A DNA stretch of 64,000 nucleotides from Lonepinella sp042485795 (GTDB taxonomy: Bacteria; Pseudomonadota; Gammaproteobacteria; Enterobacterales; Pasteurellaceae), in NCBI RefSeq assembly GCF_042485795.1, contig NZ_CP169368.1, positions 1,116,001-1,180,000 on the forward strand. Direction: 5' to 3'. The notes beneath the pieces are model-generated. The model was not told the DNA's origin. It made no database searches and saw only the letters and a program-made list of their open reading frames with translations. How positions within the stretch are numbered: the stretch's first letter is position 1; each line of letters opens with the position of its first letter. A program made the position numbers and the translations under genes. This document shows positions 52,139-61,272 of the stretch, one piece after another.

Positions 52139-53496
52139 TGAAAAATGTAGCGGTTATTTTAGCTGGCGGGACAGGTCAGCGATTAGGGACTGCAATCCCA
52201 AAACAATTTCTAAAAGTGGCGGGTAAAAGCGTTATTGAACATACTTTGGAAGTATTTGAAAAAAATCCCAATATTGATGAGATTGCAATTGTTTCACACG
52301 CCAATTTTATCCGTGAAATAGAAGAATTGGTTATTGAAAATCAACTAAAAAAGGTTAAAAAAATATTGTGTGGTGGTGAAGAGCGTTATCATTCAAGTTT
52401 AAGTGCCATTAACGCATATAGTGATGATGAAAATGTGAATTTAATTTTTCACGATTCAGTACGCCCCTTAGTTACAGATAGAATTATCAATGATTGCATT
52501 TCTGCCTTAAATACTTATGGTGCGGTTGATGTAGCCATTCCAACAACGGATACAGTCATTCAAGTTGAAAATAAATTTATAGAAAGTATTCCTAATCGTA
52601 ATAAGTTACAAAATGGACAAACCCCACAAGCCTTTTCACTCGGGGTAATTAAAAAAGCCTATGAAATAGCACTAAAAGATCCAAATTTTATTACTACTGA
52701 TGATTGCGGTGTGGTTAAAAAGTACTTGCCAGATGAAAAAATTTATGTGGTAAAAGGTGAGCAATTTAACTTAAAACTAACTTATAAAGAAGATATTTTC
52801 TTATTGGATAAGTTATTCCAATTAAAATCTTCATCATTTAAAAAAGAATCATTAGCGACAAATTGTTTAAACAATAAAGTCATGGTCATTTTTGGTGGAA
52901 CAGAAGGCATTGGTGAAGCAATTGTTGTTATGGCAAAAGAGCTAGGGGCAAAAGTTTATGCAGTAAGTCGCCGAGAGGGTGTGGATATTACTGATGCTGA
53001 AAGCGTAAAACAAGCTCTTGAAATTGCTTTTTTACACAATGGCAAAATAGACTACGTCATCAATACAGCCGCTATTTTAGATCAGCAACCTTTAGATAGT
53101 ATGAGTTATGATGATATTGCTCGTAGTATTCATGTAAATTATATGGGGGCAATAATTGTTTCAAAAGAAGCAATGGACTACTTAAAGCAAAGTAAAGGAA
53201 TGTTGTTGCAATTTACATCAAGCTCTTATACACGTGGACGAATGATGTATAGCATTTATTCTTCTTGTAAAGCAGCGATTGTGAACTTGGTGCAAGCATT
53301 GAGTGAAGAGTGGAATGAATATGGCATTAGAGTAAATTGCATTAATCCTGAACGAACTAAAACACCAATGCGAGTAAAAAGTTTTGGACAGGAGCCAGAG
53401 GATACCTTATTAACGGCTGATGAAGTGGCTTTATATACGATTAAAACCTTGCTATCAAAGATTACAGGGCAAGTTATAGATGTAAAAAGGAACTAA
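52135..53496 (+). CDS. Bifunctional CDP-ribitol pyrophosphorylase / ribulose-5-phosphate reductase (Bcs1/Acs1 type)
   Basis: A 453-residue fusion. Residues 1-235 are an IspD-like cytidylyltransferase (AVILAGGTGQRLGTAIPKQFL, HDSVRPLVTDRIIND, NGQTPQAFSLGVIKKA). Residues 245-453 are a short-chain reductase (VMVIFGGTEGIGEAIVVMAK, catalytic YSSCKAAIVNL). This is the architecture of H. influenzae capsule proteins Bcs1/Acs1, which reduce ribulose 5-phosphate and make CDP-ribitol. Start at 52135 or 52138. The next gene, four bases on, is LicD-family, pointing to a ribitol-phosphate-containing glycan. Confidence 0.9.
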   Translation: MMKNVAVILAGGTGQRLGTAIPKQFLKVAGKSVIEHTLEVFEKNPNIDEIAIVSHANFIREIEELVIENQLKKVKKILCGGEERYHSSLSAINAYSDDENVNLIFHDSVRPLVTDRIINDCISALNTYGAVDVAIPTTDTVIQVENKFIESIPNRNKLQNGQTPQAFSLGVIKKAYEIALKDPNFITTDDCGVVKKYLPDEKIYVVKGEQFNLKLTYKEDIFLLDKLFQLKSSSFKKESLATNCLNNKVMVIFGGTEGIGEAIVVMAKELGAKVYAVSRREGVDITDAESVKQALEIAFLHNGKIDYVINTAAILDQQPLDSMSYDDIARSIHVNYMGAIIVSKEAMDYLKQSKGMLLQFTSSSYTRGRMMYSIYSSCKAAIVNLVQALSEEWNEYGIRVNCINPERTKTPMRVKSFGQEPEDTLLTADEVALYTIKTLLSKITGQVIDVKRN

Positions 53497-53499
53497 ACA

Positions 53500-54303
53500 G
53501 TGAAAAAAATCACTATTGAAGAATTAAGAAAATACCAGATTCAGATTTTAGATGAAGTTGCTGCTTTTTGTAAAAAACATAGTATCCAATATTTTCTAAT
53601 GGGTGGAACATTATTAGGTGCTGTCCGTCATCAAGGCTATATTCCTTGGGATGATGATATTGATATTGCCATGTTGCGTGAGGATTATGAGCGGTTTATT
53701 GAGCTATATTCTAAGGAAAAAGGACAATATTATCTTTATTCTAATCGGGTGAATAAGGATTCTATTTTTCCTTTTGTGAAAGTCTGCTTGAAAGATACTT
53801 TAATACGTGAAGAATTACTCAATAAAGAAGAGAAATATGGTATTAACATTGATGTTTTCCCTGTTGATAGCATTTCATCAGCCGATGAAAAAAAAGTGGT
53901 GAATAAAATTTCTCTACTGATAAGACTGCGGAATTTTAAAGCGGTTAGTTTGTTGGCATATTGGAAAAAAAGAGATAAGTCACTTCCTATAAGAGCGTTA
54001 TTAAAATGGGGGCTGAGTTTTGTGAGTTATCGCTCTATTTTTGAGAAAATGGATCAGATTATTCGGGAAGAAAATAGTAAACCAGCTCGCTTTAAAGGAA
54101 ATATTACTTGGGGCTATGGTTTAAAAGAGCTAACTAGCCCGAACGTTTTTGATGAGTTTATAGAAGTTTCTTTTGAAGGTAAAAAATATCAATCACCCAA
54201 AGGTTATGATGAATGGCTAACTTGTGTTTTTGGTGATTATATGCAATTACCGCCAGAAGAAAAAAGAATCCCTAATCATAGTGTAGAAGCATTTGTATTA
54301 TAA
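53500..54303 (+). CDS. LicD-family phosphotransferase (candidate ribitol-phosphate transferase)
   Basis: A 267-residue nucleotidyltransferase-fold protein with the LicD/fukutin signature FLMGGTLLGAVRHQGYIPW followed by DDDIDIAMLREDYERF, containing the metal-binding aspartates. LicD enzymes move phosphocholine from CDP-choline; the eukaryotic relatives fukutin and FKRP move ribitol phosphate from CDP-ribitol. Because it directly follows the CDP-ribitol synthase and no choline genes are seen, ribitol phosphate is the likelier donor here. That is inference. Confidence 0.85.
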   Translation: MKKITIEELRKYQIQILDEVAAFCKKHSIQYFLMGGTLLGAVRHQGYIPWDDDIDIAMLREDYERFIELYSKEKGQYYLYSNRVNKDSIFPFVKVCLKDTLIREELLNKEEKYGINIDVFPVDSISSADEKKVVNKISLLIRLRNFKAVSLLAYWKKRDKSLPIRALLKWGLSFVSYRSIFEKMDQIIREENSKPARFKGNITWGYGLKELTSPNVFDEFIEVSFEGKKYQSPKGYDEWLTCVFGDYMQLPPEEKRIPNHSVEAFVL

Positions 54304-54325
54304 AAAACAGAAAAGAGAATACTAG

Positions 54326-55627
54326 ATGAGAATCCATAAAGTAAATATAATTTTTTATATATTATTGTTGTTGTTTGTTTTTGTTATCGGTGTATTTTAT
54401 GATTTTTCATTTGATTATGTTGGTATTTCTTTCTTATTGTCTAATTTTGTAATATTAACATTGCTTTTATTTACTATGAAATCTCGAGTGAATACGATAG
54501 GTTTTGTTTTTTTATTTTACTTTATTTTTTTCGGTATTGCAGGTTGGCTACAATATAGTGAAAATATACATATTTGGGTCAGTTTTATTTTTGATAAAGA
54601 TGATTATCTTTGGACCAATATATTATTAATAATCTCGTATATAGTGTTGTTTTTGTCATATAAATTTACAAAAGATAGTAATCAAAAATATATAAATTTG
54701 AAATATGAAAAAGACACTTCGCTATATTTATTATATGGTATATCATTTGTTTTATGTTTGATATGTTCATTTATCGTTTTTTATGATAAAGATTGGAATA
54801 TAATGAACCTAATATTTAGGGGTTTTTCGGATGATGATGTAACTACTTTGGAAAAAGGCAATCCATTATGGAATGTAATAGTTAATTTAGCAAGGTTTCT
54901 TCCTATGTTCTTGCTGTTATTATTTATAGATAGCAAAGGTATAGGTAAATTTTTAATTCTAATATTAGTTTTGTTTTGTGCATTTCCATTAGGTATTCCT
55001 AGATTTTTTGTGGCTTATATTTATATTCCTATATTGGTATTGCTTATTCCATATTTTCAACGTTCGTTAGCAATGCTTGGGACTCTAATTGTATCCTTAT
55101 TTATTGTATTTCCATTTCTTAACCAGTTTAGATATTTTGATAGTAATAACGGGATAAGCTTATTAAGTGACTTAGATTTTCTGAAAGAAGGGCATTTTGA
55201 TGCTTATCAAAATTTAATGAGTGCTATAAAGCTAGAATTTATAACCTATGGCTATCAGCTACTTGCACCTTTTACATTTTTTGTGCCACGAACTATGTGG
55301 GCTGATAAACCTTTTGGTAGTGGTTATGCAATGGCTGAAAAATATGGATTTTCATTTAACAATATTTCTATGCCTTATTTTGCAGAAGGCTATGTTAATT
55401 TTGGTGCGGTCGGAATGATTGCTTTTTCAATTGCATTGGGTTATATGATGAAAAAAATAGATACCAGCTTATTAAAAAGTACGAATTCATTAGATTACGG
55501 TTTCGGAATATTCTGCTGTGCTTGGTTTTTCTTTATGCAACGAGGAGATTTGTTATCATCGACCAGTGTTGCTATGGCAGGCGTGGTGTCATATCTTATA
55601 GCCAAAAGAATGGGTAATTTGAGATGA
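54326..55627 (+). CDS. wzy: O-antigen polymerase Wzy
   Basis: A 433-residue, very AT-rich membrane protein with about eleven hydrophobic segments and a large central loop near residues 255-330 (PFTFFVPRTMWADKPFGSG). The segment pattern, the C-terminal YVNFGAVGMIAFSIALGY and its place between wzx and glycosyltransferases fit the O-antigen/oligosaccharide repeat polymerase family. Wzy proteins share little sequence, so the call rests mainly on topology and setting. Overlaps the next gene by four bases. Confidence 0.8.
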   Translation: MRIHKVNIIFYILLLLFVFVIGVFYDFSFDYVGISFLLSNFVILTLLLFTMKSRVNTIGFVFLFYFIFFGIAGWLQYSENIHIWVSFIFDKDDYLWTNILLIISYIVLFLSYKFTKDSNQKYINLKYEKDTSLYLLYGISFVLCLICSFIVFYDKDWNIMNLIFRGFSDDDVTTLEKGNPLWNVIVNLARFLPMFLLLLFIDSKGIGKFLILILVLFCAFPLGIPRFFVAYIYIPILVLLIPYFQRSLAMLGTLIVSLFIVFPFLNQFRYFDSNNGISLLSDLDFLKEGHFDAYQNLMSAIKLEFITYGYQLLAPFTFFVPRTMWADKPFGSGYAMAEKYGFSFNNISMPYFAEGYVNFGAVGMIAFSIALGYMMKKIDTSLLKSTNSLDYGFGIFCCAWFFFMQRGDLLSSTSVAMAGVVSYLIAKRMGNLR

Positions 55628-56745
55628 AAAAAATACTGATAAATGCAACAAATTTACATTATGGCGGAGCGATTCAAGTCGCTAGTTCGTTTTTATCTGA
55701 GTTGGGAAAAATGAATATCACTGATTTTGATTTATCTGTTTGGGCTTCTAGTGATGTAGATAAAAACTTGCTGCCAGAGCAGAAAAAAGCCTTAAATAAT
55801 TATAAAGTGGTAGATACTTTTGGTTTAAAAGGCGTACTCTCTAATAAACATTTTTTTGATGAGTTTGATATAGTCTTTACTGTTTTTGGTCCTTGTTATT
55901 ACCCTATAAAAGGCATTAGTATTGTTGGATTTGCTCAACCTTGGATAATTTATCCAAATAATGATGTTTATAAATTACTGAATTGGTCTAATACCATAAA
56001 AAATAAATTAAAATTTTTCCTTCAGAAACTTTTTTTTAAGCGAGCTGATTGTTTGGTTGTTGAATTAGAACACGTAAAGCAGAGATTGATTGCCCAGCAT
56101 ATTCAAACAGCAGATAAGATAGAAATTGCTTATAACACTGTTTCAAATATCTATTATGAGGCTGAAAAATGGCGAGCCATCCCGATTCTAAATCAATTAA
56201 ATGTTGAAGACACAATTAAGATTGGTTTTTTAGGTAGAGATTATCCACATAAAAACATTGGAATTTTGCCCAAAGTTAAAGAAATTTTATTGCAAAAATA
56301 TAAAATGCAGGTGTTATTTTATGTAACGCTAAATGAACAAGAATGGCAGGCAAGAGATGCTGATTTTAGGCAGAGTATTTATAACGTGGGGTCATTAGAT
56401 GTAGTGCAGTGTCCATATTTTTATCAAGAGATGGATGCAATGATTTTCCCAAGTTTATTAGAGTGTTTCTCTGCAACACCGCTAGAAACAATGGTGATGC
56501 AGAAAAAATTATTTGCCTCAGATCGTGCCTTTGTGCGAGATATTTGCAAGGATTATGCGAGCTATTTTGATCCAAATGATGCAGATTCTATTGCTAAAGT
56601 TATTTATGAATACTATGCCAATATGAATGAAAAATTATATTCTGAGCAACTCAAAGAAGCTCAACATTATGCGATGAATTTTTCTAATGCTAGTCGTAGG
56701 GCGGAGAAATATTTTTCCATTATCAGACGTTATTTAACCAAATAG
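55624..56745 (+). CDS. Family-4 glycosyltransferase
   Basis: A 373-residue GT-B enzyme: N-terminal INATNLHYGGAIQVASSFL, C-terminal nucleotide-sugar domain with IGFLGRDYPHKNIGILPKV and the acidic motif FPSLLECFSATPLETMVM (E-x7-E type). It lies between wzy and fnlA in the operon. Retaining mechanism expected; donor unknown, possibly a hexose or the FucNAc made downstream. Confidence 0.87.
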   Translation: MKKILINATNLHYGGAIQVASSFLSELGKMNITDFDLSVWASSDVDKNLLPEQKKALNNYKVVDTFGLKGVLSNKHFFDEFDIVFTVFGPCYYPIKGISIVGFAQPWIIYPNNDVYKLLNWSNTIKNKLKFFLQKLFFKRADCLVVELEHVKQRLIAQHIQTADKIEIAYNTVSNIYYEAEKWRAIPILNQLNVEDTIKIGFLGRDYPHKNIGILPKVKEILLQKYKMQVLFYVTLNEQEWQARDADFRQSIYNVGSLDVVQCPYFYQEMDAMIFPSLLECFSATPLETMVMQKKLFASDRAFVRDICKDYASYFDPNDADSIAKVIYEYYANMNEKLYSEQLKEAQHYAMNFSNASRRAEKYFSIIRRYLTK

Positions 56746-56758
56746 AGAGATTAGATTT

Positions 56759-57793
56759 ATGTTCAAAGATAAAACTTTATTAATTACAGGCGGTACAGGT
56801 TCATTTGGGAATGCTGTATTAAGACGTTTTTTAGCCACTGATATCGGTGAAATTCGCATTTTTAGTCGCGATGAGAAAAAACAAGACGATATGCGTAAAA
56901 AATACAACTCGCCAAAATTAAAATTCTATATTGGTGATGTGCGTGATTATAATAGTATATTAAATGCCACACGTGGTGTGGATTATATTTATCACGCAGC
57001 TGCATTAAAACAAGTGCCGTCTTGTGAATTTTATCCATTAGAAGCGGTGAAAACCAATGTGTTGGGTACAGAAAATGTGCTAGAAGCAGCGATTCAAAAT
57101 AAAGTAAAACGTATCGTTTGTTTAAGCACCGATAAAGCCGTTTATCCTATCAATGCAATGGGGATTTCTAAAGCAATGATGGAAAAAGTGATTGTGGCGA
57201 AATCTCGCAATTTAGAAGGTACAGGCACAACGATTTGTTGTACACGTTATGGTAATGTAATGGCATCGCGTGGTTCGGTGATTCCGTTGTTTGTCGATCA
57301 AATTCGTGCCAATAAACCATTTACCATTACCGATCCGAGTATGACTCGTTTTATGATGACCTTAGATGATGCGGTAGATTTGGTGCTTTATGCGTTTACA
57401 AATGGTGAAAATGGCGATATTTTTGTGCAAAAAGCACCAGCTGCAACGATTGAAACCTTAGCGAAAGCGATTACGGAACTATTAAATGTGCCTAATCATC
57501 CGATTGATATTATTGGTACTCGCCACGGTGAAAAAGCGTTTGAAGCATTGTTAAGCCGAGAAGAACGAGCTTGTGCGATCGATCAAGGGGATTATTTTAG
57601 AGTACCAGCCGATCAACGTGATTTAAATTACGGCAAATATGTTGAAAATGGTGATGTGAAAATTAAAGAATTTGTAGATTATAATTCAGATAACACCGAG
57701 CAATTAGATGTAGAGGGAATGAAACAACTGCTATTAAAATTAGCATTTATTCGTTCCTATATTGATGGCGAATATATTTCCCCAGAGGCTTAA
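56759..57793 (+). CDS. fnlA: UDP-GlcNAc 4,6-dehydratase/5-epimerase (FnlA/WbjB/CapE type)
   Basis: First enzyme of UDP-N-acetyl-L-fucosamine synthesis. The 344-residue short-chain dehydrogenase has TGGTGSFGNAVLRRFLA at the start and LSTDKAVYPINAMGISKAMM, where methionine replaces the usual active-site tyrosine (M-x3-K), as in CapE/FnlA enzymes. TRYGNVMASRGSVIPLF and RHGEKAFEAL are further family blocks. Followed by fnlB after two bases and fnlC, the complete conserved trio. Confidence 0.95.
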   Translation: MFKDKTLLITGGTGSFGNAVLRRFLATDIGEIRIFSRDEKKQDDMRKKYNSPKLKFYIGDVRDYNSILNATRGVDYIYHAAALKQVPSCEFYPLEAVKTNVLGTENVLEAAIQNKVKRIVCLSTDKAVYPINAMGISKAMMEKVIVAKSRNLEGTGTTICCTRYGNVMASRGSVIPLFVDQIRANKPFTITDPSMTRFMMTLDDAVDLVLYAFTNGENGDIFVQKAPAATIETLAKAITELLNVPNHPIDIIGTRHGEKAFEALLSREERACAIDQGDYFRVPADQRDLNYGKYVENGDVKIKEFVDYNSDNTEQLDVEGMKQLLLKLAFIRSYIDGEYISPEA

Positions 57794-57795
57794 TA

Positions 57796-58911
57796 ATGAA
57801 AATATTGGTTACAGGCTCAAATGGTTTTATTGCTAAAAACTTAATCCAATTTTTGGTAGAAAAACAAGATGTTGAGATTCTGAAATATAGTAAAGAATCC
57901 ACTATTCAAGAGTTAGAAGAAAAGGTTAAAATTGCCGATTGGATCGTCCATCTTGCTGGGGTTAATCGTCCGCAAAATGAACAAGAATTTATTGATGGCA
58001 ATGTTGGATTGACGGATAAGATTTGCTCTATTCTTAAAGCACATCATTTGAAAACACCTGTTATTATTTCATCTTCAATTCAGGCAGAACGTGATAATGC
58101 TTATGGTCAAAGTAAATTAGCGGGTGAGCAAACATTAATTGATTTACACCAAACCCAAGGGAATCCTGTTTACATTTGTCGTTTAGCCAATGTGTTTGGT
58201 AAGTGGTCTAGACCGAATTATAATTCAGCAGTGGCGACTTTTTGTTATAATGTTGCCAATGATTTGCCGATAGAAATTCACGATGAAAATGCGAATATCC
58301 GTTTAGTGTATATTGATGATGTAGTGGAAACCTTTTGGCATATTATTCAAGGTACATACAAACCGAATTCTCAAATCTTTGGTGTAGAACCTGAATATCA
58401 AATTAGTGTCGGTCAATTAGCACAAACATTGCAGGATTTTAAAAATTCCAGAAAGACCTTAATTACTGATGAAGTGGGTGTTGGTTTAAAACGGGCATTA
58501 TATTCAACCTATTTAAGTTTTTTATCACCAAAACAATTTGATTATGCCGTGCCTAAATATGGCGATCAGCGTGGTGTATTTGTTGAAATGTTGAAAACCC
58601 CAACAGCAGGGCAGTTTTCTTATTTTACCGCTCACCCTGGAATTACACGTGGTGGACATTATCATCACACTAAAACAGAAAAATTTCTGGTGATTAAGGG
58701 TAAGGCTTTATTCAAATTTAAGCATTTGATTACGGGTGAATATTATCAATTAGAAACCACTGGTGATGAACCACGTATTGTGGAAACCGTTCCTGGGTGG
58801 ACTCACGATATTACTAATATTGGCGATGATGAAATGGTGGTGATGTTATGGGCAAATGAAATATTTGACCGTGAAAAACCTGATACCTATGTGATGCCTT
58901 TAACCGTTTAA
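57796..58911 (+). CDS. fnlB: UDP-2-acetamido-2,6-dideoxy-L-hexose reductase (FnlB/WbjC/CapF type)
   Basis: Second enzyme of the UDP-L-FucNAc pathway, 371 aa. N-terminal reductase domain (ILVTGSNGFIAKNLIQFL, active-site YGQSKLAGE) and C-terminal cupin domain from about residue 250 (GQFSYFTAHPGITRGGHYHH, then VPGWTHDITNIGDDEMV). The two-domain layout is typical of CapF. The 3-epimerisation is done by the cupin part and the 4-keto reduction by the N-terminal part in characterised members. Confidence 0.94.
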   Translation: MKILVTGSNGFIAKNLIQFLVEKQDVEILKYSKESTIQELEEKVKIADWIVHLAGVNRPQNEQEFIDGNVGLTDKICSILKAHHLKTPVIISSSIQAERDNAYGQSKLAGEQTLIDLHQTQGNPVYICRLANVFGKWSRPNYNSAVATFCYNVANDLPIEIHDENANIRLVYIDDVVETFWHIIQGTYKPNSQIFGVEPEYQISVGQLAQTLQDFKNSRKTLITDEVGVGLKRALYSTYLSFLSPKQFDYAVPKYGDQRGVFVEMLKTPTAGQFSYFTAHPGITRGGHYHHTKTEKFLVIKGKALFKFKHLITGEYYQLETTGDEPRIVETVPGWTHDITNIGDDEMVVMLWANEIFDREKPDTYVMPLTV

Positions 58912-58928
58912 TAATAAATGAGTGTTTT

Positions 58929-60059
58929 ATGAAAAAATTAAAATTAATGACAGTAGTTGGAACTCGCCCTGAAATTATTCGTTTATCTCGAGTAATGGCA
59001 GTGTGCGATCAATATTTTGAACATATTTTAGTACATACTGGTCAAAACTATGATTATGAACTAAATGAAATTTTCTTTACGGATTTAGGGATTCGTAAAC
59101 CTGATTATTTCTTAAATGCAGCGGGTGCAACAGGGGCAGAAACTATTGGCAATGTGATTATTGCAGTAGATAAAGTGCTAGAAGAAGTGCAACCAGAAGC
59201 ATTATTAGTTTTAGGCGATACCAATAGTTGTATGTCTGTGCTACCAGCCAAACGCCGTAAAATTCCAACATTCCACATGGAAGCAGGGAATCGCTGTTTT
59301 GATATGCGTGTGCCAGAAGAAATTAATCGCCGAATTGTCGATCATACGGCGGATATTAATTTAACTTATAGCACGATTGCTCGTGATTATTTAATTGCTG
59401 AAAATTTGCCACCTGATTTAGTGATTAAAACAGGTAGTCCAATGTTTGAAGTGCTTAATTTTTATAGAAACAAAATTAATGCTTCCGATATTTTGAGTAA
59501 ATTAGGATTAGTAGAGCATCAATATTTCGTGGTGAGCGCTCATCGTGAAGAAAATATTAATTCGGATAAAAATTTCTTAGAGTTAGTGGATATGTTAAAT
59601 GCCGTAGCGGAAAAATATCAACTTCCTGTCATTGTTTCTACGCATCCACGTACACGCAAAAGAATTGAAGCATTAAATGTTGAATTTAATCCATTAGTAC
59701 AATTACTTAAACCATTGGGTTTTAGTGATTATAATCGCTTACAACTTTCCGCCAAAGCAACATTGTCTGATAGTGGTACAATCAATGAAGAATCTTCTAT
59801 TTTGAATTTCCCAGCATTAAATTTACGTCAAGCACACGAACGTCCTGAAGGAATGGAAGAAGCTGCCGTAATGATGGTCGGTTTAACCGCAGAACGTGTG
59901 TTGCAAGGGTTGTCTATTTTAGATCACCAACAACGTGATGAAGTGCGTTCATTACGCTTAGTTGAAGATTACAGTATGCCAAATGTGAGTGAAAAAGTCG
60001 CTCGTATTATTTTAAGTTATACTGACTATGTTAACCGTGTGATTTGGAAAAAATATTAA
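58929..60059 (+). CDS. fnlC: UDP-L-FucNAc-forming 2-epimerase (FnlC/WbjD/CapG type)
   Basis: Third enzyme of the pathway, 376 aa, of the UDP-GlcNAc 2-epimerase (WecB) family: MTVVGTRPEIIRLSRVMA, VHTGQNYDYELNEIFF, LVLGDTNSCMSVLPAKR, SAHREENINSD and SDSGTINEESSILNFP. Converts the talo/PneNAc sugar to UDP-L-FucNAc. The setting after fnlA and fnlB separates it from housekeeping WecB. Its end is followed eight bases later by the wbuB-like start. Confidence 0.95.
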   Translation: MKKLKLMTVVGTRPEIIRLSRVMAVCDQYFEHILVHTGQNYDYELNEIFFTDLGIRKPDYFLNAAGATGAETIGNVIIAVDKVLEEVQPEALLVLGDTNSCMSVLPAKRRKIPTFHMEAGNRCFDMRVPEEINRRIVDHTADINLTYSTIARDYLIAENLPPDLVIKTGSPMFEVLNFYRNKINASDILSKLGLVEHQYFVVSAHREENINSDKNFLELVDMLNAVAEKYQLPVIVSTHPRTRKRIEALNVEFNPLVQLLKPLGFSDYNRLQLSAKATLSDSGTINEESSILNFPALNLRQAHERPEGMEEAAVMMVGLTAERVLQGLSILDHQQRDEVRSLRLVEDYSMPNVSEKVARIILSYTDYVNRVIWKKY

Positions 60060-60067
60060 GATTTTCT

Positions 60068-61252
60068 ATGAAAAAGACAGTATATGTAGTTACCGAATAT
60101 TATCATTCTACTCAAAATACCACTGGCTATTTATTTGAGAAGTTATGTAATGCTTTAAGTAAAGATGATGAGTTGAATTTAAAACTTATTGTTACAGAAG
60201 ATGGGAATATTCCTAAACAAGATAATGCTATTTATGTTCGTCCCCCGATTAAGAAAAACAGGGGTAGTCTAATTAAAAGAGCATTATTTGAAGTAATGTT
60301 ATCTTTTGCATTTCTAAGTAAAATATTTAGTAATGTAAGCAAAAACGATATTGTTTTTTCTGCTACTACACCGACTTTTCTGTTAGTTGTTATTGCGGTA
60401 TTACAAAAAATGATCGGTTTCAAATGGATCTTGTTGGTTCATGATGTATTTCCTGAAAACTTAGTACCCGCTAGAATTTTAAAAAGTGATCAATTCTTTT
60501 ATAAAATTCTGAAAAAGATATTTGATCGAGTATATGCTAAACCCGATAGAGTTATCGTGATTGGTAAAGATATGCAGGAATTAGTTTCATCTAAAACCAA
60601 TAAAGACAATATAGATATTGTACAAAATTGGATAGATGAATCGGATATTTTAGTACAGAAACGAAGTGATAATGACCTGCTAAAAAATATTGGTTGGGAA
60701 CATTCGCCAGATACGATTTTTTATTATTTTGGTAATATTGGGCGTATGCAAGGTATTGATACGATTTTAGATGCTGTACCGCTGATGAAACATAATGACA
60801 AAGCTAAATTTTTATTTGTGGGTGAGGGTGCGTACGTTGAGCAATTAAAAAACAAAATTAGTAATATGAATAACCCTAATGTGCATTACTACGGCTCAAT
60901 AGGACAAAGTAATAAATCGCTTGGACTAAATACTGGGGACATTGCTTTAGTTACTTTGGCAGAAGGTATGCTTGGCTTAGGTGTGCCAAGTAAAACTTAT
61001 TTTTCAATGGCAGCAGATAAACCTGTGTTGGCAATTTTGGATCAGCGTAGTGAAGTGGCAGATATGGTAAATCGTCATAAAACAGGCTGGACGATTGATC
61101 CCAAAGATACATCAGAGATTGCTCAATTATTAGATGAGATTGTTTTATTAGATCATCAGTATAACTTAAACTCACCACGAGCAATATTGCAACAGTATTA
61201 CTCAGAATCTACGGCTGTGGGTAAAATCATTGCAATTATTAAGAAAATTTAA
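60068..61252 (+). CDS. wbuB: WbuB-type family-4 L-FucNAc transferase
   Basis: A 394-residue GT-B glycosyltransferase, started at ATG 60068 (MKKTVYVVTEYYHSTQNTTG) because the eight upstream codons lie inside fnlC. Contains one hydrophobic stretch near 90-125 (FLLVVIAVLQKMIGFKWILL), LVHDVFPENLVPARIL and a C-terminal donor site (YFGNIGRMQGIDTILDAV, LGLGVPSKTYFSMAADKPVL). The sequence features and position after fnlC match WbuB, which adds L-FucNAc in E. coli O26 and relatives. The acceptor is unknown. Confidence 0.85.
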   Translation: MKKTVYVVTEYYHSTQNTTGYLFEKLCNALSKDDELNLKLIVTEDGNIPKQDNAIYVRPPIKKNRGSLIKRALFEVMLSFAFLSKIFSNVSKNDIVFSATTPTFLLVVIAVLQKMIGFKWILLVHDVFPENLVPARILKSDQFFYKILKKIFDRVYAKPDRVIVIGKDMQELVSSKTNKDNIDIVQNWIDESDILVQKRSDNDLLKNIGWEHSPDTIFYYFGNIGRMQGIDTILDAVPLMKHNDKAKFLFVGEGAYVEQLKNKISNMNNPNVHYYGSIGQSNKSLGLNTGDIALVTLAEGMLGLGVPSKTYFSMAADKPVLAILDQRSEVADMVNRHKTGWTIDPKDTSEIAQLLDEIVLLDHQYNLNSPRAILQQYYSESTAVGKIIAIIKKI

Positions 61253-61272
61253 GGTATTCTAAGGTTAAATAA

